Notes: generated by a model not told the origin, from the letters alone. 47,852 nucleotides of DNA from Nocardiopsis prasina DSM 43845 (GCF_000341265.1 NZ_ANAE01000123.1:1-47852); one strand, 5' to 3'; shown: positions 16,863 to 23,859, counted from the stretch's first letter. Translations and numbers: made by a program.

Positions 16863-17156
16863 CTAGCAGCCGTTGCGGTAGTAGGACTGGTTGTTGGTCC
16901 AGGCCTTGGGGGCGCTGGCGTAGGAGGTGTGGCCTGGGGCGGTGTTCCTGGAACGGTCGGTGTAGGTGCCCACGGCGGTCGACCCGTGGCAGTTCTGGGC
17001 GTGGTGGTAGTTCGAGTACACGGAGGAGATCGTGACTCCGTGGTGCCAGGTGCCGCCGCCCACGCGGGTGCCCGCGAGGGCCGCACCCGCGGCTCCGGCG
17101 GTCACCCCCACGACGACGAGGGCGACGACGATTCCTTGGTTGACGGTATTCCGCAT
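16863..17156 (-). CDS. Lactococcin 972-like bacteriocin precursor C
   Basis: 97 residues; first gene of the operon. The Sec signal peptide ends AALA before GTRVGGGTWHHG. The segment GGTWHHG...SSVYSNYHH is very close to the start of classical lactococcin 972 as I remember it, making this the most typical of the three. The tail is NNQSYYRNGC. As in A and B, Cys residues occur in NCHG and at the terminus, whereas lactococcin 972 itself has none that I recall. The upstream ribosome site is weak, and a CCCCG..CGGGG hairpin lies in the 5' region. Confidence 0.92.
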   Translation of the reverse strand: MRNTVNQGIVVALVVVGVTAGAAGAALAGTRVGGGTWHHGVTISSVYSNYHHAQNCHGSTAVGTYTDRSRNTAPGHTSYASAPKAWTNNQSYYRNGC

Positions 17157-17540
17157 TCGAGAACCCCGGTCCGATTGTTCTCCGTGTCGTTACCCCGAAA
17201 CGGGGGAGCGGCGGAGGAGAGTGGCAACATCAAGAATTCGCAGTTGAGTGGGCGGGACGTTCCACCCCTCTGAAATCCAGTACTACCGCGCCCTTTTGGG
17301 TATTTCTCTAGTGTGGCCGGATGTGGACACGATCCAGACGCATGGTCGGATCCGGGGTAATGGCGGTCGCGAATCGGTATTCTGGGGAATTGTTCTTTTT
17401 GTTCCTAGCGACGCCGCCTGTGGCGCTCACTCGCCTCCCGTAACAGGGCGAGGGGTGACAGTCGACCATGACCGGCTGGCCTTCCCCGCCCGGTCCGAGT
17501 CGACTACCTGTTTGTCCACAACCTGTGGACAGAGCACGGG
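17157..17540. other. Intergenic region upstream of the bacteriocin operon, with two DnaA-type boxes
   Basis: It must hold the bacteriocin promoter, but no -35/-10 pair is convincing. At 17512-17520 TTGTCCACA and at 17524-17532 TGTGGACAG form two inverted DnaA-box-like 9-mers three bases apart. A CCCCGAAACGGGG hairpin lies in the bacteriocin leader (around 17192-17204). No ORF is believed. Confidence 0.45.
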
Positions 17541-17570
17541 AGGCCCCGACCCCCTGTGGGGTCGGGGCCT
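17541..17570 (-). terminator. Terminator of the serine protease gene
   Basis: AGGCCCCGACCCC pairs with GGGGTCGGGGCCT in a 13-bp perfect stem with a 4-nt loop, 11 bp beyond the protease stop codon. Confidence 0.75.
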
Positions 17571-17581
17571 CCTTCTGGGAG

Positions 17582-18859
17582 TCAGCCCTGCTCGGGCGCT
17601 GAGACCAGGGCCTGGAGCGTGGTCGGTCCGACCTCGCCGTCCGCGTGGAGCCCGGCCTGCTCCTGGAAGTCCACGACGGCCTCATGCGTGGCTTCGCCGA
17701 AGACGCCCGGCTCGGGGCTGTGGGTCCGGTAGCCGTCGCCGCTGAGGTCGTGGCCGAGCTTCTCCGCCAGAGCGGTCTGCACGGCGCCGACCGCGTGGCT
17801 CTCGTCGCCCAGGACGACGCTGCCCGCCTCCTCGGCCAGGAACTCCCAGCTGCGGGAGTCCAGGATGCCCGTGACCTTCAGGTCGGTGGCCTGCTGGTAG
17901 TCGAGCAGGGCCTCCACTGTGGCCTCGTCGAACCGGTCGTCCAGGACCTCACCGGGCTCGAAGGAGCCCTCGTCGGCCAGCAGTCGCTTGGCGACCTCGA
18001 TGTTCCACCCCATCTCACCCTGCTTGTACTCGGGCCACTCCGCGTCCTCCGACACCGTGGACACCGTGGTGGCGATCCAGTCCGCGTGCGCCACCGGGTC
18101 GGTGAGGACCATCGGGCCCACGCACAGCGGGTTCTCGTCGAAGTCGCCGTCACGGCTCACGACGCCGACCAGTTCCCAGTTCCCCTCTTCCCCGCGGACC
18201 AGGGGGCCGCCGGAGTCGGAGATGCACATCTGCGCCTCGTCCGTGGGGTGCTCCGAGCAGAGGTCGCTCCCAGGGTCCATCTCCGCGCAGCGATCGGGGG
18301 AGACGACCTCGGTGTCCAGCTGCTGGAGGGTGTCCGGCTTGCCCTCCTCCCCGAACTCGTCGAGCATCCCCCAGCCCAGGCCGCGCACAGCGGAACCCGG
18401 GGCGGCGGACTCGGCGCCGACGGCGACGGGGGTCTCCTCGACGGGGGAGTCCAGTTTGAGCAGCGCGACGTCGTTGCGCAGCAGGTACTGCGAAAGCGGG
18501 TAGTCGGGGTCGGCACTGACGTCCTCCACCTCGTACTCGGGGTGGAGGACGACATCGACGACCCCGCGCTCGCTTCCGCCCTCGTTCAGGTCGGTGCTGC
18601 CCACCCGCACGGTGAGCTGTTCGGGGTCGGTGCAGTGGCCCGCGGTGAGCACCCACTGGTCGTCGACCAGCGCGCCCCCGCACAGGTGCTCGCCGCTGTC
18701 GTCGTACAGGGCGGCCATGAACTCGTACCCCTCGGTGGCGTCGTCACCACCGATGATCGCGCTCGCCGGGGCCGCCAGGGCGGTCGCCCCCAGGAACGCT
18801 CCCACCCCCAGCACGCCCGCGATCGTCGCGCCCCGTCGGCTCCTGCGGCTGTCAGCCAT
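17582..18859 (-). CDS. Secreted trypsin-like (S1) protease with peptidoglycan-binding repeats
   Basis: 425 residues; the ATG at 18859 has GGAAGG 6 nt before it. Signal peptide 1-34 with an ASA site is followed directly by IIGG, the activated N-terminus of S1 proteases, so activation may coincide with signal cleavage. The catalytic triad is complete: H75 in LTAGHC, D130 in NDVALLKL and S216 in SDSGGPL. The usual Gly before DSGGP is Ser here. Cys pairs fit S1 disulfides. From about residue 265 two peptidoglycan_binding_1-like repeats follow (DEATVEALLDYQQATDLKVTG type and FGEATHEAVVDFQEQAGL type), tethering the enzyme to the cell wall. Monocistronic. Confidence 0.92.
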   Translation of the reverse strand: MADSRRSRRGATIAGVLGVGAFLGATALAAPASAIIGGDDATEGYEFMAALYDDSGEHLCGGALVDDQWVLTAGHCTDPEQLTVRVGSTDLNEGGSERGVVDVVLHPEYEVEDVSADPDYPLSQYLLRNDVALLKLDSPVEETPVAVGAESAAPGSAVRGLGWGMLDEFGEEGKPDTLQQLDTEVVSPDRCAEMDPGSDLCSEHPTDEAQMCISDSGGPLVRGEEGNWELVGVVSRDGDFDENPLCVGPMVLTDPVAHADWIATTVSTVSEDAEWPEYKQGEMGWNIEVAKRLLADEGSFEPGEVLDDRFDEATVEALLDYQQATDLKVTGILDSRSWEFLAEEAGSVVLGDESHAVGAVQTALAEKLGHDLSGDGYRTHSPEPGVFGEATHEAVVDFQEQAGLHADGEVGPTTLQALVSAPEQG

Positions 18860-19059
18860 GCCAGACCTTCCGTCCCGTGTTGCGGCTCGCTGTCACCCCA
18901 AACCTAGGAACCAGGGGCGTTCCGGACATCGGCCGCGAGGACCAAACACCCCTCCGACGATGGTCGGACATGTCGCGGGGGAGGGGGCCAGAAGGTGTAG
19001 AGGCCACGGACGCCAAAGGCGGGTGCCGGTCTCTTCCCTGGGCAAGCGAGCGGCGCCGT

Positions 19060-19065
19060 TAGCCT
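19060..19065 (+). promoter_or_regulatory. -10 box TAGCCT of the MarR gene (leaderless)
   Basis: TAGCCT is followed by 6 nt and the ATG at 19072. No ribosome site is possible in the gap. No clear -35 was found. Confidence 0.5.
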
Positions 19066-19071
19066 GTTCGC

Positions 19072-19491
19072 ATGCCGGAACAGCCTCCCTTCAGCCCCAC
19101 AGTCGCCCTGCTGACGGTGGGCCGGGTGTGGGAGGCCGCCTTCAACGCGGCCTTGAAACCACTCGGACTGACCACGCGCAAGTACGGATTGCTGGGACAC
19201 GTTCGGGGAACGCCGGGCATCTCGTTCAGCGAGCTCGCCCGCCGGTCGAGGATCACCGTGCAGAGCGCCCACTCGGCGGTGGCCGCCTTCGTCGCGGCGG
19301 GCCTCGTCGACGACGGGACCGCCCAGGCGGGGGCCGCGTCGAAACTGCGGGTCACCGCCGAGGGTGAGGCGCTCCTCGCCCGTGCGGCCGAGGTGGTGGC
19401 CAGGCTGGACGAAGAGTTCGCCATCGAGTACCCGGAACTGACCGAGGCGCTGCGCCTCGGCATGGCGAGGGCGGTGGCGGGCCCCGAATAA
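19072..19491 (+). CDS. MarR family transcriptional regulator
   Basis: 139 residues. The winged-helix core reads 'LTTRKYGLLGHVRGTPGISFSELARRSRITVQSAHSAVAAFVAAGLV' (residues about 35-80) followed by the wing and a C-terminal dimerisation helix, the standard MarR order. A leaderless start is indicated by the -10 box 6 nt upstream. Its stop codon falls inside a 23-bp palindrome that also covers the -10 box of the next gene, a ready-made operator, so it probably represses the downstream membrane-protein genes. Ligand unknown. Confidence 0.9.
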   Translation: MPEQPPFSPTVALLTVGRVWEAAFNAALKPLGLTTRKYGLLGHVRGTPGISFSELARRSRITVQSAHSAVAAFVAAGLVDDGTAQAGAASKLRVTAEGEALLARAAEVVARLDEEFAIEYPELTEALRLGMARAVAGPE

Positions 19492-19512
19492 CCTTCAGCT
19501 AGCCTGAAGGTT
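19490..19512. promoter_or_regulatory. MarR-type operator overlapping the -10 of the DUF2269 gene
   Basis: Perfect 9-bp arms AACCTTCAG and CTGAAGGTT are separated by CTAGC. The centre and right arm contain TAGCCT (19500-19505), a -10 box that lies 7 nt before the ATG at 19513. A dimer bound here would block RNA polymerase at a leaderless promoter. Confidence 0.7.
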
Positions 19513-19956
19513 ATGGAAGCACTACTTCTGTCCGTCCATGTCGTGGCGGGCATTCTCTTCGTCGGTCCCGTGGCCGTGGCCACGAGCCTCTTTCCCCGCT
19601 ACGCGCCCGTCACCGACGCCGCCCAGATCGAACGCGGCCCCGAGACGGCCCGCCTGCTGCACCGGATCACGCGGGTCTACGGCGCCCTCGCACTCGTGGT
19701 TCCGGTCGTCGGTCTGGTACTCGCCATCGTCCAGGGCAGGACCACAGAGATCTGGATCGTCGTCGCGATGGTGCTCACGGCGGTCGCGGGGGCCCTGCTC
19801 GTGCTCCAGATCAGCCCTCGCCAGCGCGACGCGCTCGCCTCACCCGACGACGGTACCCAGCTCCGCCGCCTCAGCATGGTGGTCGGTGTCTTCAACCTGC
19901 TCTGGGTGGTCGTCGTGGTGCTCATGATCGTGCGCCCGGGATCGGACTACTCATGA
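19513..19956 (+). CDS. DUF2269-like four-helix membrane protein
   Basis: 147 residues with four hydrophobic helices: residues 1-25 (LLLSVHVVAGILFVGPVAV), about 52-72, 78-98 and 120-142. The first helix with the His and 'FVGP' pattern is typical of DUF2269/YkoY-like small membrane proteins, often found beside MarR regulators. The function is not known. The start is leaderless and lies at the right edge of the palindromic operator. The stop overlaps the next ATG as ATGA. Confidence 0.7.
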   Translation: MEALLLSVHVVAGILFVGPVAVATSLFPRYAPVTDAAQIERGPETARLLHRITRVYGALALVVPVVGLVLAIVQGRTTEIWIVVAMVLTAVAGALLVLQISPRQRDALASPDDGTQLRRLSMVVGVFNLLWVVVVVLMIVRPGSDYS

Positions 19957-20219
19957 ACGGGCTGCTCCGCACCCTGGCCGTGCTTTCGGCGCTCGAACTC
20001 GTCAGCGGCCTCGCGCTGCTGCTCAACCTGGTCACCGTGCACGACGACACGGTCTCGAGCGTGCTCGGACCGACCCATGGCGCGCTCTACCTCGCGGTCG
20101 CGGTCACCGCGCTCCTCGGCCGGGGCCTCACCACACGGACCCGGATCGGCGCGGTGATCCCGTTCCTGAGCGGACCCCTCACCGTGGTCAACGTACGCAG
20201 GGAGGCACGAGCCGCGTGA
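19953..20219 (+). CDS. DUF3817-like small membrane protein
   Basis: 88 residues. Helices lie at about 5-27 (LAVLSALELVSGLALLLNLV) and 40-60, with a third weak one near 68-80. 'LRTLAVLSALELVSGLALLLN' followed by 'LGPTHGALYLAVAVTALL' matches the two-part DUF3817 pattern, in which the HG between helices is conserved. It is coupled by ATGA to the previous gene and by GTGA to the next. Role unknown. Confidence 0.7.
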   Translation: MNGLLRTLAVLSALELVSGLALLLNLVTVHDDTVSSVLGPTHGALYLAVAVTALLGRGLTTRTRIGAVIPFLSGPLTVVNVRREARAA

Positions 20220-20545
20220 GCCTCCGTCATCACCTGCGCCGACCGCCGTCCGTCACCGCCGCAGAGGCGGTCCGGCTTGTCGAGGAGGGCGCGCTCGTCG
20301 TGGACGTGCGCCGTGAGTTCGAGTGGAACCGGGCGCACATCCCGGGTGCCGTCCACATGCCGCTCGAACACCTGAGGGAGCGCGGTCACGAACTGCCCGA
20401 GGAGCGTCTCCTCATCACCTTCTGCACCGGTGGAATCCGGTCCGCCGGTGCGGCCAACCTCCTGGTGGAGTACGGCTTCGACGCCGTCAACATGAGTCGG
20501 GGACTCGTCGAGTGGCGCGCCGCGGGCGGGCCGCTCAGTCAGTGA
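20216..20545 (+). CDS. Single-domain rhodanese-like sulfurtransferase
   Basis: 109 residues from the GTG at 20216 (GTGA overlap). The domain begins VTAAEAVRLVEEGALVVDVRREFEWNRAHIPGAVHMPL and ends with the active-site loop C70-TGGIR and the GFDAVNMSRGLVEWRAAG strand-helix. The catalytic Cys is present, so persulfide transfer or thiol chemistry is plausible. It is the last gene of the MarR-controlled operon. The pairing of two membrane proteins with a rhodanese suggests a response to a thiol-reactive or sulfur compound, but that is inference. Confidence 0.88.
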   Translation: MSLRHHLRRPPSVTAAEAVRLVEEGALVVDVRREFEWNRAHIPGAVHMPLEHLRERGHELPEERLLITFCTGGIRSAGAANLLVEYGFDAVNMSRGLVEWRAAGGPLSQ

Positions 20546-20561
20546 CCGGGGCCCGTTTCGC

Positions 20562-20867
20562 TCATCCGGTCGGCAGACGGGAACCAAGGGTCAGCCCGAG
20601 CCCCTCGGCGCCGGGTTCGACCGCGCTGACGGCCCATGCCCGCTCGTCGAGGCGGGTTCCCTTCGTGGTCGAGTAACCCCCCACCACGAGGATCCAGGAT
20701 CGGCCGTCCTCCCGCAGGAGTCGGGCGGTCGAAAGGGAGTCGTCGGAGAACACCACGGGGAACGACTCGGGAAGCCGGGCGAGGTCCTCGGCGTCGGTCT
20801 CCACGAAGACGCGGGCCCCGGGGAACAGGTGGCTGTACCCCGCGAAGGCGGTGGTCGCTGAGCGCAT
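20562..20867 (-). CDS. Small hypothetical protein
   Basis: 101 residues from an ATG at 20867 that has GGGGA 5-6 nt upstream; the open frame continues to 20972 but those codons look unlike coding sequence. No signal peptide or membrane helix. Alternating hydrophobic strands such as FPVVFSDDSLSTARLLREDGRSWILVVGGYS suggest a small alpha/beta or beta fold. I do not recognise the family. It is convergent with the rhodanese gene, with only 16 bp between stops. Confidence 0.55.
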   Translation of the reverse strand: MRSATTAFAGYSHLFPGARVFVETDAEDLARLPESFPVVFSDDSLSTARLLREDGRSWILVVGGYSTTKGTRLDERAWAVSAVEPGAEGLGLTLGSRLPTG

Positions 20868-21010
20868 GCGCGTCCCCTGAGACGGTGGGCAGGGCCTGAT
20901 GTGACCACACTTCCAGAACCCCGGCCCAGTGCCCGGCCCCGTCCCCGCGTGTCCTCGGCTGCACTCCGACACGCGGGCCGTTCCAGGTCAGGCGGTGTCC
21001 CCGTGAGCGG

Positions 21011-21631
21011 TCACTGATCGCCGCGCAGGTAACGCGTCACCATGTCCACCAGCTCGTTCTCGAACGTCTCGACCGGTTCGCCCTTCAAGTCGGCCATGCG
21101 CCTGTGCGTGTTCATCTCCACCGTGGTCACGATCAGCGCGGCCGCGGTGTCGAGGTCCCGCACGCGGACGTCCGGATGCCGGGCGAGAAGTTCGCGTACC
21201 TGACTGACCCGCAATCTTTCGTGCCGGTCGATCGTGTCGAGCACTTCCTGTGAGAACGACGCCTCCTCGATCATGATCCGCAGCAGCTGCGGATCGTCGC
21301 GGTGGTTGTCGATCGCATCGCGGACCAGTGCCCGGACGATCGTCTCCAGACCGCCGGCGGACAGATCGAGCTGATCCGCCTGGGCCCACCTGCCACGTTC
21401 CATGTGCCGAACCAACAGCTCGGCGAGGATGGCGTCCTTGTTCGGGAAGTACTGGTAGAGCGAGCCGATGGAGACCCGGGCGCGTTCCGCGATGCGGTTG
21501 GTCGTGCCGGCGGCGTAGCCGTGCTCGGCGAAAACATGAGCAGCGGCGGTGAGGATGCGCTCGTGGGTGAGCGCGGCGCGCACCTGGACGGGCTTGCGAC
21601 GTGGTTGAAGACGACGATCGGCGGGTGGCAT
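21011..21631 (-). CDS. TetR family transcriptional regulator
   Basis: 206 residues. The ATG at 21631 is preferred because AAGGGAG lies about 9 nt upstream; the frame extends to a TTG at 21670. A basic N-terminus is followed by the TetR helix-turn-helix ILTAAAHVFAEHGYAAGTTNRIAERARVSIGSLYQYFPNKDAI (residues about 25-68), then an all-helical ligand domain. It is divergent from a siderophore-interacting protein gene. An inverted repeat in the shared 100-bp region covers that gene's -10 box, so it probably represses it. Confidence 0.9.
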   Translation of the reverse strand: MPPADRRLQPRRKPVQVRAALTHERILTAAAHVFAEHGYAAGTTNRIAERARVSIGSLYQYFPNKDAILAELLVRHMERGRWAQADQLDLSAGGLETIVRALVRDAIDNHRDDPQLLRIMIEEASFSQEVLDTIDRHERLRVSQVRELLARHPDVRVRDLDTAAALIVTTVEMNTHRRMADLKGEPVETFENELVDMVTRYLRGDQ

Positions 21632-21663
21632 CCGAAGGTCTCCCTTGGGGTGTGAAAAGCGAG

Positions 21664-21693
21664 TAGTCAAAGAGATGAGCTATTGCTCATAAT
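21664..21693 (+). promoter_or_regulatory. Promoter of the leader ORF/siderophore-interacting gene
   Basis: -35-like TAGTCA (21664-21669), 18-bp spacer and -10 CATAAT (21688-21693), followed after 6 nt by ATG at 21700. This predicts a leaderless transcript. The spacer contains the TetR-type inverted repeat. Confidence 0.5.
21675..21690. promoter_or_regulatory. Inverted repeat, probable TetR operator
   Basis: ATGAGC-TATT-GCTCAT, with perfect 6-bp arms, overlaps the -10 box CATAAT at 21688-21693 of the rightward promoter. It lies between the divergent tetR and siderophore-interacting genes. Confidence 0.6.
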
Positions 21694-21699
21694 AGGGCC

Positions 21700-21747
21700 A
21701 TGAACTGCGAAGACATGATCCTCATCGACTTCGGCGGCGCGCTGTGA
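21700..21747 (+). CDS. Fifteen-residue leader ORF coupled to the siderophore-interacting gene
   Basis: It encodes MNCEDMILIDFGGAL. The ATG is 6 nt after a CATAAT -10 box and the TGA stop overlaps the next gene's GTG start as GTGA. The likely role is to load ribosomes onto the leaderless mRNA and hand them to the downstream gene, which has no good ribosome site of its own. It could alternatively be a chance ORF. Confidence 0.4.
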   Translation: MNCEDMILIDFGGAL

Positions 21748-22544
21748 TCCCCAGGGTGGCCCTGCCCGAGTCGCGCACGATGATCACGCTGGAGGTGCGT
21801 CGCCGGGAGTTCCTCACACCGGGGTTCGCGAGCGTGACCTTTGGCGGCCCAGCCGTGCGGGACCTGACCGTCGTCGGCAACGACCAGGCGGTTCGTCTGT
21901 TCTTCCCCCGCGAAGGACAGACGGCGTTGAGGATGCCGACCCTCTCGAACGAGGCCTGGATGGCCCAGCTGCTGGTGATGCCGAAGTCGGTCCGCCCATG
22001 GGTCCGCAACATGACGGTCCGGCGCGTGCGGCCCGCGGACGACGAGATCGACATCGAGTTCGCCCTCCACGGCGACTCACCCATGTCGGCCTGGGTGCGC
22101 CGGGTCGGGCCAGGTGACCAGGCCGGAATCTTCGACATCGGCACGACGTACCGGCTACCGGAGCACGCGGAGGGGCAGTTGCTGGTCGGCGACGAAACCG
22201 CGCTGCCCGCCATCCTGTCGATCCTCGACGGAACGCCTCCGTCGCTGCCCACGGAGGTCTACCTGGAAGTGGCCTCCGCGTCCGAGATTCGGCCCGTCGA
22301 GGCTCCCGCCGGCGTCCGCGTCCACTGGCTCCGCCGGGACGCCGGAGACCTGCGGCCGGGCACCTTGGCGCTGGACGCGGTGCGTAGGGCGTCGCTGCCC
22401 TCCGGGCGCTTCTACACGTGGGTCGCGGGAGAGTCCGGCATGGCCACGACGGTGCGCCGCCACCTGGTCAACGATCGTGGCGTGCCCAAACGTGACATCT
22501 CGTTCGTCGGCTACTGGCGTCAGGGTCGGTCCGCCCCCGGCTGA
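21744..22544 (+). CDS. Siderophore-interacting protein (FAD/NAD(P)H ferric reductase-like)
   Basis: 266 residues from the GTG at 21744. The N-terminal FAD-binding barrel is recognisable from 'RREFLTPGFASVTFGG' and 'VRPWVRNMTVRRVRPADDEIDIEFALHGD', where the R-x-Y/M-T-V pattern binds flavin. It is followed by 'GDETALPAI' and the C-terminal SIP domain with 'SGRFYTWVAGESGMATTVRRHLVNDRG' and 'DISFVGYWRQG'. The family reduces ferric siderophores in the cytosol to release iron. It is divergent from a TetR gene and coupled to the 15-codon leader ORF. No siderophore synthesis or uptake gene is adjacent. Confidence 0.9.
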   Translation: MIPRVALPESRTMITLEVRRREFLTPGFASVTFGGPAVRDLTVVGNDQAVRLFFPREGQTALRMPTLSNEAWMAQLLVMPKSVRPWVRNMTVRRVRPADDEIDIEFALHGDSPMSAWVRRVGPGDQAGIFDIGTTYRLPEHAEGQLLVGDETALPAILSILDGTPPSLPTEVYLEVASASEIRPVEAPAGVRVHWLRRDAGDLRPGTLALDAVRRASLPSGRFYTWVAGESGMATTVRRHLVNDRGVPKRDISFVGYWRQGRSAPG

Positions 22545-22628
22545 GGACCTCGTCGACCAAGCAAACCGGTTGGACGCCCTGAGCCGACCGACGACGGTGG
22601 AAGAGGTCGGGACACCTTCCACGCGAAA

Positions 22629-22669
22629 ACGGCCCCTGGCCGCGAACTCGGTTCGCGACCAGAGGCCGT
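22629..22669 (-). terminator. Terminator of tRNA-Gly
   Basis: A 19-bp stem with two G-T pairs and a 3-nt loop, followed on the - strand by TTTT: a textbook factor-independent terminator just after the tRNA. It may also stop the convergent siderophore-interacting gene. Confidence 0.85.
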
Positions 22670-22680
22670 CTTTCGTACGG

Positions 22681-22751
22681 AGCGGATGACGGGAATCGAA
22701 CCCGCGCTATCAGCTTGGGAAGCTGAAGTTCTGCCATTGAACTACATCCGC
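22681..22751 (-). tRNA. tRNA-Gly(CCC)
   Basis: The 71-nt cloverleaf on the - strand has a 7-bp acceptor stem GCGGATG/CATCCGC, the D-arm region TAGTTCAATGGCAGAA, an anticodon stem CAGC/GCTG enclosing the loop TTCCCAA (anticodon CCC), and a T-arm GCGGGTTCGATTCCCGT. The discriminator base is T and CCA is not encoded. Confidence 0.93.
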
Positions 22752-22784
22752 GTCGGATCGCCCGGAGGCTGACCAACGCTCGCC

Positions 22785-22815
22785 ATCCTAGCCCACCTCT
22801 GGGCCCGGTAGGCAA
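22785..22815 (-). promoter_or_regulatory. Probable promoter of tRNA-Gly
   Basis: On the - strand, TTGCCT (22815-22810) and TAGGAT (22790-22785) are separated by 19 bp, a little longer than ideal. The -10 lies 33 nt before the mature tRNA 5' end. Confidence 0.4.
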
Positions 22816-22861
22816 GTCGGCGGGGTGTCGAGTGCGGCCCACGGCCCGTTCTCGCAGGCGG

Positions 22862-22867
22862 TAGGTT
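22862..22867 (+). promoter_or_regulatory. -10 box TAGGTT of dcd (leaderless)
   Basis: TAGGTT is followed by 6 nt and the GTG start at 22874. Confidence 0.45.
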
Positions 22868-22873
22868 CGGAGC

Positions 22874-23458
22874 GTGCTGCTCTCCGATCGCGATATCAGG
22901 TCAGAAATCGACTCCGGGCGGGTCCGGATCGATCCCTTCGAACCCTCTCTTGTCCAGCCGTCGAGTATCGACGTCCGCCTCGACCGGTTCTTCCGGGTCT
23001 TCGAGAACCACAAGTACCCCCACATCGACCCCTCGGTGGAGCAGCCGGACCTCACCCGGCTCGTCGAGACCGACGGGGAGGAGGCGTTCATCCTCCACCC
23101 GGGCGAGTTCGTGCTGGCTTCCACCTACGAGGTGGTGAGCCTCCCCGACGACATCGCGAGCCGGCTGGAGGGCAAGAGTTCCCTGGGGCGGCTGGGGCTG
23201 TTGACTCACTCCACCGCAGGGTTCATCGACCCCGGGTTCTCCGGGCACGTCACCTTGGAGCTCTCCAACGTGGCCACCCTCCCGATCAAGCTCTACCCGG
23301 GCATGAAGATCGGCCAGCTGTGCATGTTCAGGCTGACCTCGCCTTCTGAGCGTCCGTACGGTTCCGCGGCCTACGGATCCCGCTACCAGGGGCAGCGCGG
23401 GCCCACGCCGTCGAGGTCGCACCAGAACTTCGCGCGGACCCGGATCGTCGAGGGGTAG
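22874..23458 (+). CDS. dcd: dCTP deaminase
   Basis: 194 residues from a leaderless GTG. It begins [22 protein letters not shown] and carries QPSSIDVRL, the SSLGRLGL substrate loop, [21 protein letters not shown] with the catalytic Glu in LEL, and [12 protein letters not shown]. It matches full-length actinobacterial Dcd. It deaminates dCTP to dUTP (actinobacterial forms may also hydrolyse to dUMP) to supply dTMP synthesis; it is a homotrimer in the cytosol. It is a single gene divergent from tRNA-Gly. Confidence 0.96.
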   Translation: MLLSDRDIRSEIDSGRVRIDPFEPSLVQPSSIDVRLDRFFRVFENHKYPHIDPSVEQPDLTRLVETDGEEAFILHPGEFVLASTYEVVSLPDDIASRLEGKSSLGRLGLLTHSTAGFIDPGFSGHVTLELSNVATLPIKLYPGMKIGQLCMFRLTSPSERPYGSAAYGSRYQGQRGPTPSRSHQNFARTRIVEG

Positions 23459-23859
23459 GGCCCGCTCTGGGCACAGAGAGGCCCTTACGTTACGGTTATG
23501 TACTGACACGTTCTGTCGTATTTGGCGCTTGTCGCGCAATTGTGATCCAAGTCGCCCCCGTCTGGGTGGTGGCATAGATCACATATAGGTGCTTTGTGGC
23601 GTCGGCAACCCGTGCCACAGGTCGACGGACGGGTTTTATGGCGGTTAAACATGTTATCTGGTAGTGACATGCCGCCTGAACTGTGCGTTCATATCTCGGT
23701 AAGGTGGCGCCCCGACGTGAACCAGGTAGTGGTTACGCCCGATTCGGGTGCGCACGAGGGGGCTCTGCGCGGACCGGCTACCTGAAGTAACCGCAGGCCG
23801 AGCGCGGGGTAACACGCCCCGCTCGGCCTCGCGACAGGGACAGCCCCTTAGAGGAGACC
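23459..23859 (+). promoter_or_regulatory. 400-nt structured leader of the betaine ABC operon
   Basis: No ORF is believed. The region is less GC-rich than its flanks. It holds TGTGATC/GATCACA arms (around 23541-23583), a stem AACCCGT (23607-23613)/ACGGGTT (23629-23635) followed by TTTAT, and a strong stem AGGCCGAGCG (23795-23804)/CGCTCGGCCT (23820-23829) with an inner GGGG/CCCC, 30 nt before the proV-like GTG. GGTAG (23725) can pair with CTACC (23778) and GGTTAC (23731) with GTAACC (23787), a crossing, pseudoknot-like arrangement. The layout suggests a transcription attenuator or riboswitch; it does not match the ydaO (c-di-AMP) consensus that I know. Confidence 0.4.

Noticed and set aside
23594..23785. 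63-codon ORF in the betaine operon leader
   Set aside because: Overlaps the predicted RNA structures, with no start signal or coding bias.
23459..23859. ydaO (c-di-AMP) riboswitch
   Set aside because: The conserved GGGGUGAAUCC-like and CCGAAUCCG-like blocks of that class are not present.
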